From contig NC_051096.1 of NCBI RefSeq assembly GCF_901709675.1, positions 7,467,001-7,531,000 of the forward strand: DNA of 64,000 bases, written 5' to 3'. Both the position numbers and the translations under genes were made by a program. Below are positions 1 through 13,100 of the stretch, piece by piece. The DNA comes from Syngnathus acus (Eukaryota; Chordata; Actinopteri; Syngnathiformes; Syngnathidae). The notes beneath the pieces were generated by a model. That model was not told where the DNA came from, did no database searches, and worked only from the letters and a program-made list of their open reading frames with translations. Each line of letters begins with the position of its first letter. Position 1 is the first letter of the stretch.

Positions 1-2735
1 AAGTGTTGCATGGGGGCGTAAGGCGGGCTCGTCAGCGCCTCCAGCAGGCTGCGCAAAGCGTTCTCTACGCACACCCAAAACGTGCAGTCAGCTTTCATTT
101 GCTCTTCCGTAAAGTTAGGGACAACACCACATGATGTATGTAATGTTCCATCCCTCTTATGTAACTAAATTAGGTAAACAGTCATCTATCGGTGACTGTC
201 CGTGGTCCTGAAGTCCAACACCGTAAAAAAAACCAACGCTTTGTAATGGACTCGCTGCCTCAAAGGTCCCGAGAGCCTTTCTAGTTGAGCTCCCAGAGAG
301 CGAGAGAAAGCATCACAGTGTCGCATCCGGTCCTCTCCATTAAAAATGTAAAAGGGGCCTTCTATAAATACTAAGTGAAGTGTTTCCTTTTTCTCACCCT
401 CCTGCTCCTCAGCCACGATTGCTGAAGGCAAAGTGGCAGATTGAGCAAGAGACACAGTTGACTGAAACGTCAGGGTGTCAATAAACAGATGGCGTAAAAA
501 GGAATCACCTATGGAAACATTAGCGCCGTTACATTAGCATGAATTGTCGGTGGGTGTTTGTGGGAACACAATGTTCACTGTGTAAGTAGGCAGAACTGAG
601 GAGGCAGGCGCAGGCGGTCTCACTCCATCCATCCATCCCTCTGCTCTCTCACGGTTACTGTAGCAACCGCTGCCTCTATCTGAGTGAGCGAGTGAGTGAA
701 CATGAGTGAGTGTGTGTCCCGTATGATAACAAATATTGTGGTTGCTCACCCAGGCGCAGGGAAAACTCATAGAAGCGCTTCAGCTTGGCCACCAGAGGAC
801 ACACGGCGTTCCAGGCCTTCTCTTGTAGAGCCAGGTCGCCCGGGTTCTGAATGGCCTGCAGGTAGATGTTAGTCACATGTTATTCATCCATGCAATGAGG
901 GTTTTTTTTTTACTGTCCACCAACACCTACTTCTCGTATCTCCTGCCCGGCGCCGTTGTAGGATTGCAGCTCGGCCAGGATCCCGTGGGCTTCCTCCAGA
1001 ACGGCGCTGACCTGGTTCCACACGGCTGTCTCGGCCTCTGTAGGCTGGGCATCTGAGACGAGATGAAGGAAAAGAGGACGGGCAGAGAGTCAATGGGTGA
1101 AGTAAGGGAAATGAGGAGGGACAAGATTGCTGTTGTAAAAAAAACGATGTGCGGAGAAAGTGCTGAAAGGGTGACACCCCCTAAAAATGGCGATATTTAC
1201 CACCGCATGGTGACATCCTATCAAACGACATGATTTGATTTCCCCCTTCCTGCTGAGGCATCCTATTATTTGCTAATCGACGCAGAACGCCGGTGCTATT
1301 TTACTTGTCGCTCACTAACATGATGCTGCTGCACGCTTGAGCCACAAATCGACCAAATGTAAGCTAAATGCAAAACGATCGATATGGTTATACCGCTAAA
1401 CAGTCAATATTGGACCATAAAGAATGCAGCAACACATGTAGACAGACGGTATCAAAAAACTAGTAATGTTAATTTTTTTTATTGAATATTTTTCAGCGAT
1501 CAAATCAGTTCTTAATTTTTCAGTGTAGATTTCAAAAGACACCCGTGAAGGAAAAGAGGGAAAAGGGAGGACAGAGGTGGTTTCATTTTCCAACATCTTT
1601 CTTACTTTCTGTCATCCCGCTCGCACACATCAGTCAGCACAACACAAATACACAGATGACACGCACACGGAGATGAGGAGGCGGTCAGATGCCGATGGAT
1701 TCTTTTTTTTGGGTTGTTTTGTTTTCATGAAGCCATCGGCATCTCGGAGCAAGACAAACCCACACAGGACCGGCATTCGCTGCTCTTGCGTAACGTCATT
1801 GTTGCCATTCCGCTATTGTGCGTCTGTCAACTTTTTGTGACGTTTAGAACAATCAGAAAAAAAAAAAATACTTGCAAATGCCAATCCCGGGCAGAAAAGA
1901 AAAGAGAAAATTGAAGGCAGAGACGATCAGCTGGTTAGGAAGCAAGAGGGCTGGAAATAAGAATAAAAAAGCGATCCAAATCAAAAAAACATAAGAAGCG
2001 GATGGTCTCACGTTCAAAGTCAAGGAAAACTATTGGGCCATGCTCAAGTTCGGCGCAAGCCAGCACTTTCAGGAGGTTTCCCATGAGCCCCCTGGAACAG
2101 AAAGAGGGGAGACACATCTGTGGGTGGGTGATGAGGGGACGGGCTGGTGTGCGCGCTTGTGACACCCGTGCTTGTGCACATCTGTGTGTGTGTACTTACT
2201 CTCTATGTGTGTGTGTGTGGGAGCGGGAATGAGTGAGTGAGCTGTTGGGATGGCACGGTGGGCGCATGGCAACATGGACACAGAACTCCTTTAATCCCAC
2301 TCATGATGTAAAAAAATGAATTCTTCATTTTAATAGTATTCATTGAAAAAAATACATTGAAAAAATGATCAATTTTGAATTATAATTATTAGTATTATTT
2401 TTATATTAGTATTTCCCAAGCGGTTGTCACGTACTAAAATGTTTTCCCCTCGCCAGGGTTTCATCCAACTACCTAATGTTGCAAGAGCGGGACTAGAGAG
2501 AGTCTGATAACAAGAAACAACACCCACGACAAAACTCCATCACACCATCAGCAAAACCGGTAAAGTGCCTCCACCCTGCCGCCTCCCACAATGCACCTCT
2601 GCTCCACACAAACACAAACACACCCACGTGCACTAGCATCCCAAGCACGCACACCTCTTACTTACTTTCAAAGTCCAGGAAAAAATGAGGACAGTTCTCT
2701 AAGTCCTTGCCAAGGACCTTAATGAGGTTCCCCAT
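1..2735 (-). CDS. cyria: CYRIA/FAM49A (Rac1-interacting WAVE regulator), 5' part, cut by window edge
   Basis: CYRI proteins bind active Rac1 through a DUF1394 domain and oppose WAVE/Scar-driven actin branching at the membrane. Coding pieces on the minus strand are 2735-2666 or 2084-2012 (alternative start exons), 1052-931, 855-750 and 64-1. The splice phases join cleanly, giving [19 protein letters not shown].. then LDFENAQPTEAE.., [20 protein letters not shown].., [18 protein letters not shown] and [20 protein letters not shown]. The [18 protein letters not shown] segment looks closer to CYRIA than to CYRIB as I recall them. Gly2 after the start Met fits the family's N-myristoylation. About the first 110 residues of a protein usually near 323 aa are visible. 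The remaining exons lie left of the window. Family assignment is firm; paralogue choice (A versus B, or a teleost duplicate) is less so. Confidence 0.9.
2012..2091 (-). CDS. cyria: cyria start exon B (alternative, mutually exclusive with A)
   Basis: This 80-nt exon has a tgttccag acceptor before 2091 and a GTGAGA donor after 2012. The ATG is at 2084-2082 and encodes 24 residues beginning [20 protein letters not shown], also ending in phase 1, so it joins the exon at 1052 as DFEHAQP. It resembles the CYRIB-type N-terminus ([16 protein letters not shown]) as I recall it. Splicing exon A directly to exon B gives an in-frame TGA within eight codons, so inclusion of both is not productive. Confidence 0.8.
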
Positions 2736-2745
2736 GGCTGGCGAC
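2666..2745 (-). CDS. cyria: cyria start exon A (alternative)
   Basis: This 80-nt exon is bounded by an acceptor (cgtccag before 2745) and a GTAAGT donor after 2666. The ATG is at 2735-2733 and encodes 23 residues beginning [20 protein letters not shown], ending in phase 1. It joins the exon at 1052 to give DFENAQP. Because a splice acceptor precedes it, it is an internal exon with a 10-nt 5' UTR, so at least one non-coding exon must lie upstream. It resembles the usual CYRIA N-terminus. Confidence 0.85.
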
Positions 2746-4211
2746 CTGGACGGGAGGAAACAGCAAACAAAAACCTGCTAGAAAATACAAAACTCACATC
2801 CCTGTTGTGATTTCTTGTGTCTTTGGAAAGACCGTAAACGATGCCTTGTTTGTGCCTCCTATTCGATTAGAGGGGGGGGGGTCTGAATCCAGCAGTGAAT
2901 CATTTAGCTGGCTCACTGGGAGCTGGCAGCAGCTTTTAATCCGTTTACAGGACAAACGTAACCTAATAACAGCCTGCTATGCACACTCGTGTCTCCCCCG
3001 CTAATGCTGCTCACTGTACATATCAGTCTGTAGATATTTCTTAACAAGCGCCGCACGCTTAATACCCTGCGGCCACGTGCTAATGCTTTGTACCGATACT
3101 ATGAAGGCCCGCTTAGGTCGTAATGGACCTTCAGACTGGGCCGCAACATTAGTTAGACCTTTACAATGGAACGAGATCACATACAAGAAAGATAGCACTC
3201 AAATCAATATTATGTTAAGACGACTTGGAAAAAAAAAAAGTGTTGTCCCTAAATAACAACTTACTTTGTAAAACCGAAAACTAAATATTCCCAGTTCCCA
3301 CTTTTGAATGAAATATCAGCAGGGCACTCTGATGCAAGCTTTAATATGAGCCCGCTGAGGAAATGAAACTGTCTGGTGTTCTCTCAAAAAAACAGAAACA
3401 AAAACAGAGATGAATGTTGCTGTTCTTTTGGCCCGTATTGTTCCCCAAAACCTCTTGCCACGTTTCAGGCATATTTACAGATGCTTCAAAGTTAAATACA
3501 ATTGAACTGTAGCTCAACATATCTTTTTCCCCCAAAACCACTCTCAGTACAACGCAGTGCACCACCGCAAACCGCACCCACAAAAATATACAAGCACCTC
3601 GAAAAGAATCGAAACTGAGCTGTAACAAGCCGCATTCTTATGCAAGTGTCCCTAATGTAGTGGCTGATGAATGTTCACAGAGTAGCAGTATGCGGTCCGG
3701 GCTGAGAGCAGTGTTCGGCTTACGGTTGCCAGGTAACTGTTGGCCTGGTGATATGGTCCGTTCGCCTCACAGCTAAAGATGCTGGCGATGGGAGAAAAAA
3801 AAAAAAAAAGGTCCGCGGCACGCTCACACATAGCTCACACTCATCTGGTAACGGCCATCTTTAATATTTACCTTTGGAACACCACCGCAAATGGACAAAA
3901 GCTGCTTACCTTGTTTTTTTGCCCTTTTAAAATGCGTCTCTTAGCTCTTTGGGATCCTTTTAAGTCCCCCTCGTGCGTGTTATTCCACGAAATCGGGGTC
4001 TTTTCGCGGCAATAGCTTTTCGCTGTGCTCTTACTCAACACTAATAACTTCCACTCTCGCCTTGTTTCGCTTTGCGTCTCGGCGCATCTCCTTCCACTTC
4101 GCACTTCTCATTTTCAGACAGTTATATAAAGCCGCTGGATTTCTCTGGTGGCCTTTCCCCCTCAAGTTTGAATTGCGAAAGCAGAAGCTCTTGGGATCCA
4201 AAGATCACTAA

Positions 4212-4300
4212 TACAGTGAACCCCCTATTTCACATGGGACTCTTTCCAAACCTATCCACAATAGGTGAAAATGCAAAATATGGAGACCACCTAATAACTT
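4212..4300. repeat. Degenerate interspersed fish repeat
   Basis: The stretch beginning cagtgaaccccctatttcac and containing caataggtgaaaatgcaaaa resembles a decayed copy of a common vertebrate DNA-transposon-derived repeat (consensus with 'cagtg.accc' and 'gcgataggtgaaaat' as I recall it). No clear ends or target duplication are visible. Confidence 0.3.
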
Positions 4301-6367
4301 TTTTCCCCATAGTATTTGTCTCTCCCACATGATTTTAACTTGCACTTTTTCACCCTATTTGTGCACAGAAAATATGTTTGGTAGTGTTTGTGTGTTGGCG
4401 TCAGTGTGTGAGTGTGAGCTGTGGCCGACAGCAGCTTTTGCATGAGTATGCGTCTTGGATTTTACTGTTCAATAGGCGGCTGAAAAGTGCTTCAGCAATT
4501 GTGGCTCTCCTTTCTAGATGTGAAGGCATTGTAGTGTAGTCTATATGCTTTTGAGGGGCGTGGCCTAGTGAGTGATGTCAGGAACTAGGCCAGTTGGTGT
4601 ACGTGTGAGCATCTGGGAGTGACTTTAGGGAGACTATAACTCCTAGCGAGGGTTCCTGTGTGCTTGAAAATATAATAAATGGCTAAAAGTGCATTGGTGA
4701 ATGCAGCTCATGTTTTGAACTTAAACTTTACTTGTAGCGCAATGCAAAAAATCAACCCAGCTTGTGTCTTTTCTTTTTTCTAAGCAAACACACAAGCGTC
4801 TCTTTCCCTTTTAAGTTCCGTCTCAGAAAAATACCCTTTAGCTCAACTTCTGCATTTCAACACTCCTCTAGCCTTAGTGTTGTCGCCGCTTTTTAATCTC
4901 ACTGGTGTTGAAGCAATCCGAACGGCAGAATGAAAACGGTCACCCCGTTAAAGGTCATCGGACGTATGGTGTGGAAGTGTACGGGTGGGCCCTCATCTGC
5001 AGTCTGCTGGGAGAAAGCAGTCCTTCAGACACCAAATGGGTCCCCGCTCGGCGTCTGAAAAGCAAAAAGCCGGCGCCCAGACAGGAAGCCAAGCGGCAAC
5101 AGCCACGCTCCCGGCCTCCTTTCAGCTCTCCCTGAAAGATCCCTCCTGTCACTGCCTTGGGGGCTGCATTACAAACCAGCTCCCCTCGCCAACATAGCCA
5201 ACCAATCTAATCTCCATATGGGTCTCTCGTTGCCTTCAAAGGATTGGAATCTGCATACGCGACTTCCTCTCCACTCTCATCCTGGCCAAAATGTCCATTC
5301 TGTATGTCCTGATTTGATTATTACCTTCTGTTTGCGTCGACTCGCAGAACGCTTCACTGCATCAACCGGGGCTTGTCAGCTCCACGCGATGGTCCGAGCA
5401 TCAGCAGCCAGCACCTGAGCAGGATAGGTGAAGTTTCATCAAATAGACACATTCAATCCTACTTTAGCGATGAATGTATAGCAGATCTGGAGCCCTGCTG
5501 ATTTGTTTTGACTCCGTCCTTGGAGTTAACCTCCTAATGCGTATTGATTTGTCGTGTCAGCTGGAGGCTAAAAGCCCAAAGGTCAAGTCTTGCACATCAG
5601 GCAATGGCGGTGATGTGAGATGAGCACCTTTGTGTTGTACTTTTGAGTAAGGTGAAGTTCACACACCTCTCCGTCATCACTCGGCATCGATAGCGAAACA
5701 TAGCCGTGAATGCGGCTAATGAAATGATAGCAACGCACGTTGTCACAAATATTAATGGACTCGTGTCGAGTCGAATGGAGAGCAGACGTCTCATCTAATT
5801 TGACTGGAACCGCTTCGGGGGTCTAGCGCCACATTTTGATTGATGACTATTTTCAATTGTGCTCATTAATGCACTTCAAGGTCTCTGATTAAAGTTTCTC
5901 CTAACCTGAATGGCGTTGACTTGTTTTATCGGTTTGGAAGTAGGTGAGAGTCAACTAAAAAGCTAGTCGGGGTAAACGGGAGTTTATTGTCTTAGTTCAA
6001 GAAAAGAGTTAGAAGACGGATTATTTTCCATTGTGCTTCATTGAGACGTCATTTTTCACATGGACACAAAAAGATGGAGGGGGGGTAGCAAGTTAGTTTT
6101 TTTGCAGGCTCCTTTGTCATGTCGAGCTTTTTAAATGTTTGTCTGTCCTGCATTTTCATTTATTGGCCCAGAAATGTGTTCAATTAGAATCTGGCTATTA
6201 TTATTTTAATGCCATCGTTTTGCTTCCCATTCTGGGACAATAACTACAGTGTAAGCCAATTTGGAGTCGTCTAGAATTTTTTTCGACTTGGCCTATATGT
6301 GTTTTCATTTCCCACTTAGTGACCGTCCTCCATTTTTTCAAATATATGCTCTGATATTATCCAGCTC

Positions 6368-6402
6368 CAGGAAAAGCTGTATAGAAAGTGGATGGATGGA
6401 TT
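6368..6402. repeat. (GGAT)n-ended repeat tail
   Basis: The motif gaaaagctgtatagaaagtg followed by ggatggatgga is the typical 3' tail of a very common teleost interspersed repeat with GGAT-type microsatellite ends. Only the tail is recognisable. Confidence 0.4.
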
Positions 6403-9400
6403 GTCACAGTGCCCAGATGAGTTGGAGCCTTTCTTTGTAGTCTTAAACGGAACACCTAAGGACCGTCAAGAATGACAAATGTAGTGTGAAAGTCCCGCCG
6501 CGGAGAAGGACTAAATGGGCGGACCCCTGACCCGTGCCTGACCTAGAATCTATATATGGCTGCTGCCGTCCAAATCGTACATCAGCCAGCGTCTCCCCTG
6601 AGCAGGTCACGCTCGGCCACATTCAGCCCGAGTGACGATGCCGACGTGGTGAAAAATATTTGGGGGTGTTGATGTTCTTGCTATTTTTATGATTCTTCTT
6701 CATTTTGGTTCCTCATTGTCTGATGCCAAATGGCTCCCCTAAGTCAACCCTGTGTGGGCTAATTAGTCAGCGTGCATGTTTGTTTGCGTGCGCGGAAAGT
6801 GGCAGTGGGGAATGCAGCGAACCCAACGTCAGCCGGCTTAACTGCGATCTGGCACAATGTACACGGGGAAACACGGTGCAGAACAATCACTTGAAGGAAC
6901 GGAGCAGATGGTGCATAAAAAAACACTCTAATGATGTCCGAATGTGTGTAAAAGTGTGATTCTTTGTCCAGTGGAATGGTTGTACCTTGATTTGGTTCTA
7001 TTATAAGAGCTGGACCATCTCACAAAGTTGCTAATTTTAGCGATTTGGATTCCTGCTTTTATTTGGCCACTTGGCTTCACCGTCTTCTAAATTGGGCTTA
7101 TTGATCCCATAGGATGGGAATTTGGCCAAAATTGATCTGATCCACAAATAGAAAAGAAAAAAAAAGAAAAAAATGGCCGCCTTACCATCAGTCTAATTAG
7201 AATTTTCTGTTACCCAACAAGAAAGACCAATGCTTGTTGAAATAAATTTTTAATTGTTTTCCGAAAATGTTCAAATATAGCACCTCCTTTGCATCTTCTG
7301 TCAGACCACGATGGCCCCCCAATAATGTGATCATCTTCCCTCTCGGGGATTTATCCCCGATTCCCGACACTACCCGATGAAATTACACCATCGTCCAGTC
7401 AAGAAGGCTCATATGTCAATTTCCAATATTATTTCTAACCAGCTTACAATAATGCGCCTAGTGATCCAGGCCCGTGAACAGCGAAGAGCACAAAAGAAGC
7501 GCGAGCGGAGCGACAGATGTTTTGAACATGTGCTTTACGGATGAGTCGCTCTGTCGACTAGATTAGGAGAGATTAGATCGGACACGGAATGAACGAATTT
7601 CAGGAATTCTGCGCGGACAAGCGTATTTTCTTCACATTCTTGCCGCAGATGTGCCAAGAACAGCTGCAAAATTTGGGTGGTGACTCAGCTTGGAGTTTCT
7701 ACCGGCAAAAAGTCTCTCTCGGCGCGCGTCAAAATGTTTTGACGTAAAAGTGTTCAGGCGTGAACGAAACGGCTTCAGCGTTATCTGCGAAGATTTCTTC
7801 TCTGCCTCGCTCGCGGCTGCAAACTCAGCAATGTTGTGTTGGGTGAAAGCAGGAGGAAATGATTTTGCATGCACTAAGCTCTTTTGACAGTCTTGTGGAA
7901 TTTTTGGGGAGAATTTTGTCCCAAAATGAATTGATCGTCTCGCCATTATTCCAATCAATCAAACACAATTTCCGTCGACTTTACTTCTCGCCACTGCAAA
8001 TAGCAATTAAAGCGGCTAGTAAACGTCTCAGATGGCATTCAGTGGATAATATTTACTAGTGCGTCACTCTACTAGTGCACTGAAGTAACTAATGTGCATG
8101 AGTAATGTATTCTGAACTGGTAGGACATCTACTCGTAGGCAAACTGCTTGTTTGGCAAAACTGCGCGCTACTTTGGGCCTCTCTTATGAAATCATACTCG
8201 TTAACATTGCTGGTAGCACATAGGAGTCAACGAGATACACTTTTGCCTCACTAGTAGCATGAAATTGTCTTGATGTTGTCCCACGAGTCTGCAGGAATGT
8301 CGTGGGATCACAATAATTCCTTTGAATTGGATACTAGTAAGCCCGAAATGGACTAAATGGTCAAATGGCTCTTCATAATTGCTCATAATAAGTGTCGCTT
8401 CATCATTTTAGTGCGATAAAGACAGTAAACGGCGCGAGATTGCCGCGACGACACCATTGTCCCATTAGAACGGCATTGCAATAGATGATGCAAGAAGCCA
8501 AAGCACCCCCCACGCAGCCCGAACGGCGTCTTCCGCCTCGTCGGAAACGATAAAGCTGACACATGCTTGGCCCCATTAATATGATACTACACTTCTTATG
8601 GACCAAAGGGCGAAGAGAAGAAAAAAAACAGATTTAGTGAGAGTACTTGTAGTTGAAGATGGCAGCTTGGGTGGAAGGAAGTCCTTCGTGGCCTGTTTAA
8701 GATTCATACTCTGATCATTTATGGCACTAGAGGAACTTCTCGGCTGCATTAGTCCAATGACTCGCTTCTACTTCTGTATCAAATGTCTGCACACAATTAA
8801 GACAATGGCAACTAGTAAACTTGGATCATTACAAAAAAAGATGATGGAAAGAAGGAAAAAGAGAAGGAAGATGGAGAGTGAGAGAGAGCGAGAAGAGGCG
8901 CCGTGATGTTTCTATGGGCGCTCTGAAAAGATTCGGAGGGTGAGAGAATCTTGCATCACGCTGCGAGCCGGCCAATCATACAGCTCCATTGCAACGTTCA
9001 AAGGGAGTGTCCTAGCAACAGCGGAGTAAATTACTGTACCTTTAAAAAGAAAAAAGAAAAATGCATGCGTGTACATTTAATATCTGTTTAGATTGGTGTA
9101 ACTCTGAATGCCGTATGCGACGTCTGTCCTTTGTGTAGGCAGTGATGGAATGCTTGTTGGTTTTAAACCAATCCCCCCCCCCCCCATTGGATCCGTTGTC
9201 ATGGTAACTATAGTAACAGGAACTGATAATGGACTTGGCAATACGGATGGTTGGGAACGTATGTTGACGTCAGAGCGTGACAATTGAGCGCTTGCTTTTT
9301 CTGTTGATTTCTTTTTTTTTTTTAATCCAGCATCTTCCGTTGCTCATCTCCCGCACTTAACATTTTTGGGGACCTCATTCATCCCTCCATTTGCTCCATT

Positions 9401-9644
9401 CATATAACCCCCCCACCCTCCCTTTCCTTCTTCCCGCCCTGTTTTCCATGCACTCCTCATTAACCATGCTTTTGTTTTTAAGCCTGTGCGCATGGAGGCA
9501 TCACACACCTATAGCAAAAGAATAAAAACCGGAAAAAGGCACTTTTTGCTTTGCATTGTGCCTGGCTGACCATCAATTCTCCATCAATGTGATATATGAC
9601 GCGCGTGACGCTTCTAGGTCACATATGTACCGCCAATGCTCCGA

Positions 9645-9679
9645 TCCATCCATCCAGCCATCCATCCATCCATCCATCA
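9645..9679. repeat. (CCAT)n tetranucleotide microsatellite
   Basis: Tandem ccat/atcc units, interrupted once by agcc, are directly visible. This is a simple-sequence repeat with no coding role. Confidence 0.85.
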
Positions 9680-9903
9680 GTGGAAAGATCCACCCATTAA
9701 TGCACATTAGCAGCCGCCGCTCGCTGATGGATTTCAGTCAGAGGAAGAAAAGTGTCCATCCTCCAGCCACTTTTTGGCTGCAGTGAAAAGAGGACAAGCC
9801 CCTCCAGGCCAGCTTCCCCCTGAACCCTCAAATTGCTCAGGAGATAAAAACCTACATCACATCACAGTCAAATAAAAAAATTAAAAAAAGACCGCTGGCT
9901 TAC

Positions 9904-10160
9904 CGGCTGTGCAGGACGGATGCGCCTTCCTTTTTCCTTCCCTTCGAGGCGACACCGAGATAGGGATGCGAGGGAACAAAAGAGGTGGAGGGACAAAAGG
10001 GCAAATAAAAATGAAGTCGCGGGAGGATGGCAGGATAAGAGAGAGGGTTATAGGAAGAGGGGAGAAGAATTCCCTTTGGCTTTTTCCCTGCGTCTCGCTC
10101 AGAGGAGGATTCTTTCTCCTTGCGTAGTGGGGGCTGTGGATTGAACGCGGAGGAGCACGC
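9904..10160 (-). other. cyria: Probable non-coding 5' exon of cyria
   Basis: On the minus strand the sequence reads through a purine-rich, moderately GC-rich stretch and ends in a good donor (CACAGCCG then gtaagc at 9903-9898). Since both cyria start exons have upstream acceptors, a leader exon is required further upstream, and this is the best donor-ended candidate before txnl4a. The 5' limit is a guess. Transcript data would settle it. Confidence 0.35.
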
Positions 10161-13100
10161 ACTGCCTCACGCCACTCGGCCCTCCCCTCCTCTGCCTCGC
10201 TGCACTAAAGACAGCAGCTGTTGGGCTATGAGAGCGCCATGCCCCCACCTCCTTCTCCTCCCACCTCACAAAAGACCCTCACCATACATGCATGTCCTCA
10301 CAACACCCCCCCCCAACTGGGTCTTTGACTTGCCTGCTGGCAAACCTTTTTTTTTTTTTAAACTTCTTTACAGCACTGGCACTCAAACTGGACACAAAGT
10401 GCCACCTAAAAAAAAATACTTAGCCCTCCAAGTACCGCCATCATGACCAATATTTTCAAAAGTAGCATAGTAGGCCTAAGTGTTCACTGTCAAGCTGAGG
10501 TGTTATTTTATAAAATATATATTTGTAACATTATGCAATTTGAACATCATCACTGCACTTGTTAAAAAAATGTTAAAAGTGAATTAAAATGCAATTTTGC
10601 CGCAGATTTTTTTTTCTTCGAAAATCAGCCATAATATGAATATAAACATTGAATTTATTATTAGAACGTTACAGCTCCTAGAATGAGTTAATTATGTTTC
10701 ATTTACATTACAATTGTGACCGGTCCTTGGAGAAATTTCTCATAGGACGCAAAAAGGTATGTGAACCCCTGCTTTGTTTGCAATCTTTCTGACTTCTTGT
10801 GTGAAAGTGAATCACGATGACTCAGGGATGTATTTTTGCACACTGTGTGGGTGACTGCGAGCTATCGCCCGAGGAAAGTCTCATCACCGGTCCTCTTGCT
10901 GACGACTTTTCTCTTGTTGCCCAACTATAAATCCCGGCAAAATGACATTTATGAAGCACTGCAGCACAAAGACTTTCACTATTTACAGCGACACAGCAAA
11001 GGATTTTTGGAAAAGCCTATAGGTGCACTTCAATAGGTCTTTGATTGAATTTCCAGATTGAAAATCATATTTTTATTTGTAGACATTTTTATGGGTCCTT
11101 GAGACTTTTTCATGTGTCCACTCAATTGGATTGGATGCACTTTTGCTCCATACGCACTGGACCAGATGTTGTCTTTAAAGAATTTATGGCACACACACAC
11201 ACACAGAGAGAGGTGGGTGGGAGGTCACTTAAAAGGTTGGGTTTTTTTTTGTTGTGTGTGAAAAAACACTGACCCGAGGCCCTAAACCAAAACCCATTTG
11301 ACCAACTGCGGTGAACAAATCCATCCGTTCGGGTCACAACACACCGTGAAATCTAATCTGTACACATGAAGGTCACGTGACCTCTTGAGGTGGCAAAAGT
11401 ACTCATGCTTGACGTTACGGATACTTTATTCATTTATTTCATGTTAGCGGCTGCGTTGCCATGTACGCAGCCCAAAGTAAGCAGAGTTTACATTTGCATG
11501 AGATTAGCGGGGAAGTTTGCCTCCAGAGATACTGCATATAGTCACAGGCATAATTATGCAATAATAATACTCGGCAATTTGCTAATTCAAGGTCCCCGTT
11601 TGCGCTAAAGTTCTGCATAAACACACTAGAATCATTTTACATGGACGCCATTGATGAAATGCATTGCATGAGATTAAAGTGAAATATTAATGCATGAGTG
11701 TTAGTTGCCGAGATTATTCATGTTTTTTTTTTTTAGGTCAATTCTCCCTTACTGATGAATGGACGGACCATGTGACACGCATATCTGGTGTCTGTAAAAA
11801 GAGGACAAAATGAAGAAGAAAGGTAAGAAAATCACTTTTTTTCTTTTTACATACACACAAGATGTTTCATGTGAGCATTTATGACATATTTCATGCCGAA
11901 GTTCAGTATTTAGCAAGTCATCATGACCCCCACTGGCAGACCCCATTCAACAAAATTGCCGCTTAGCAACGGTTTATTTTTAGTGTCTGACTCGGACGTA
12001 AACGTAGCTTTGTCGCATATGAGCAGCAGCAGCAGCACATTGACCTGCAGCCTCCCCTCCTCGTGTCCTTCCTCCATCACCTCCTCCTCCACTTTGTGCC
12101 TATTTTGGTCCTCCTATTTGGTGTCATTGATAGAACTGAGCACAACAGCATCTGTCCCCCCCCCTCCCCTCCCCTCCATAGGCTTGCATCCGCTCTGCAT
12201 CCCTCCATCCTCCTCCCATCTCGACAGCTCGTCATCGTCTCCATGGTCTCCCCGCACCCCCGCGGAGCTCACTCAGCTTGTATGCTCAGCCTGTGCTCTC
12301 GCCTTATAAGGGCAAAATGCATTGGAGGCAGAGATCGTGTGTGTGTGTATGTGTTGGGAGGGGCCAGGTCATGCCAACGTGGGTAGGCAGGTGAGCGGGG
12401 GCAGCAGTTCTCATTAGAGGACAAGGATGCGTTCCAGGAGTAGAGATATAGATAATATAGAGACGTGAAGACTGAACTAAGCTGTGACTACAGCTCCTGA
12501 GTTGATGTGTTAGGCCACGCCCCTTAAAGAGACACCTGCACAACAATGTACAATAGTGTGACTTTTGTCTCAATAACTATTAAATCTGTTTAAATTGTTC
12601 TCTTATTATGAAAGATATTTCTATTTTGCGGTTTTATTGGCTAAGAATATTTACCATCAAATGATGGGGCTGGAACAGATTAATGGCATTTCACTTCTTT
12701 TCTATGGGAACAATCGCTTTAATTTGTACGTGAAGCTTTGTTGCGGAACTAGTAAGTTAGTGCACTATTATTTGTTAAAAGATGGTGAGTCAGTCGGCAA
12801 AGTTAGCATACGTCTGCTTTAGTTGATTTCCCCACAAGGCTTCTTTTCATCCTTGACATATCATTTTTTAAAAGCAGACGTTCAGACATGCTTTGCGCAA
12901 CATGGATTTATCCTCGACAGAGCAAACTATTTTTGCAACTGCTCGCCTGTGATTCTGATTTCATGCGCCAGAGCTTGAAATGGAACAAAATGGAGTTTGG
13001 CCCCAATTTGAGCGCAAGTGTGTTTGTGAGTGGAGATTGTGTTAGTTCAGCTGCAGCCAGTCTTGCACCTCCTGTGGCCCGCTTGCTCGCTCGGAGCAAG

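Larger units (their letters stand above)
2746..9903 (-). other. cyria 5' intron (non-coding)
   Basis: About 7.2 kb without a convincing coding exon. Open frames here are short and carry no recognisable domain. It holds a degenerate repeat near 4.2 kb, a (GGAT)-type repeat tail near 6.4 kb, short T and C homopolymers, and a (CCAT)n tract at 9.65 kb. Some AT-rich homeobox-like stretches (for example 5820-5920) could be conserved non-coding elements, but that cannot be shown from one sequence. Confidence 0.5.

Noticed and set aside
4122-4135. TATA-like tatataaagcc and a second at about 6549
   Set aside because: Neither is followed by a donor-ended exon or any gene. They lie within the cyria 5' intron and are likely chance AT-rich matches.
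11923-12386. Overlapping Ser/Pro/Leu-rich plus-strand frames
   Set aside because: Driven by CCT/TCC-rich sequence; low complexity, no conserved protein and no splice sites suggesting an exon.
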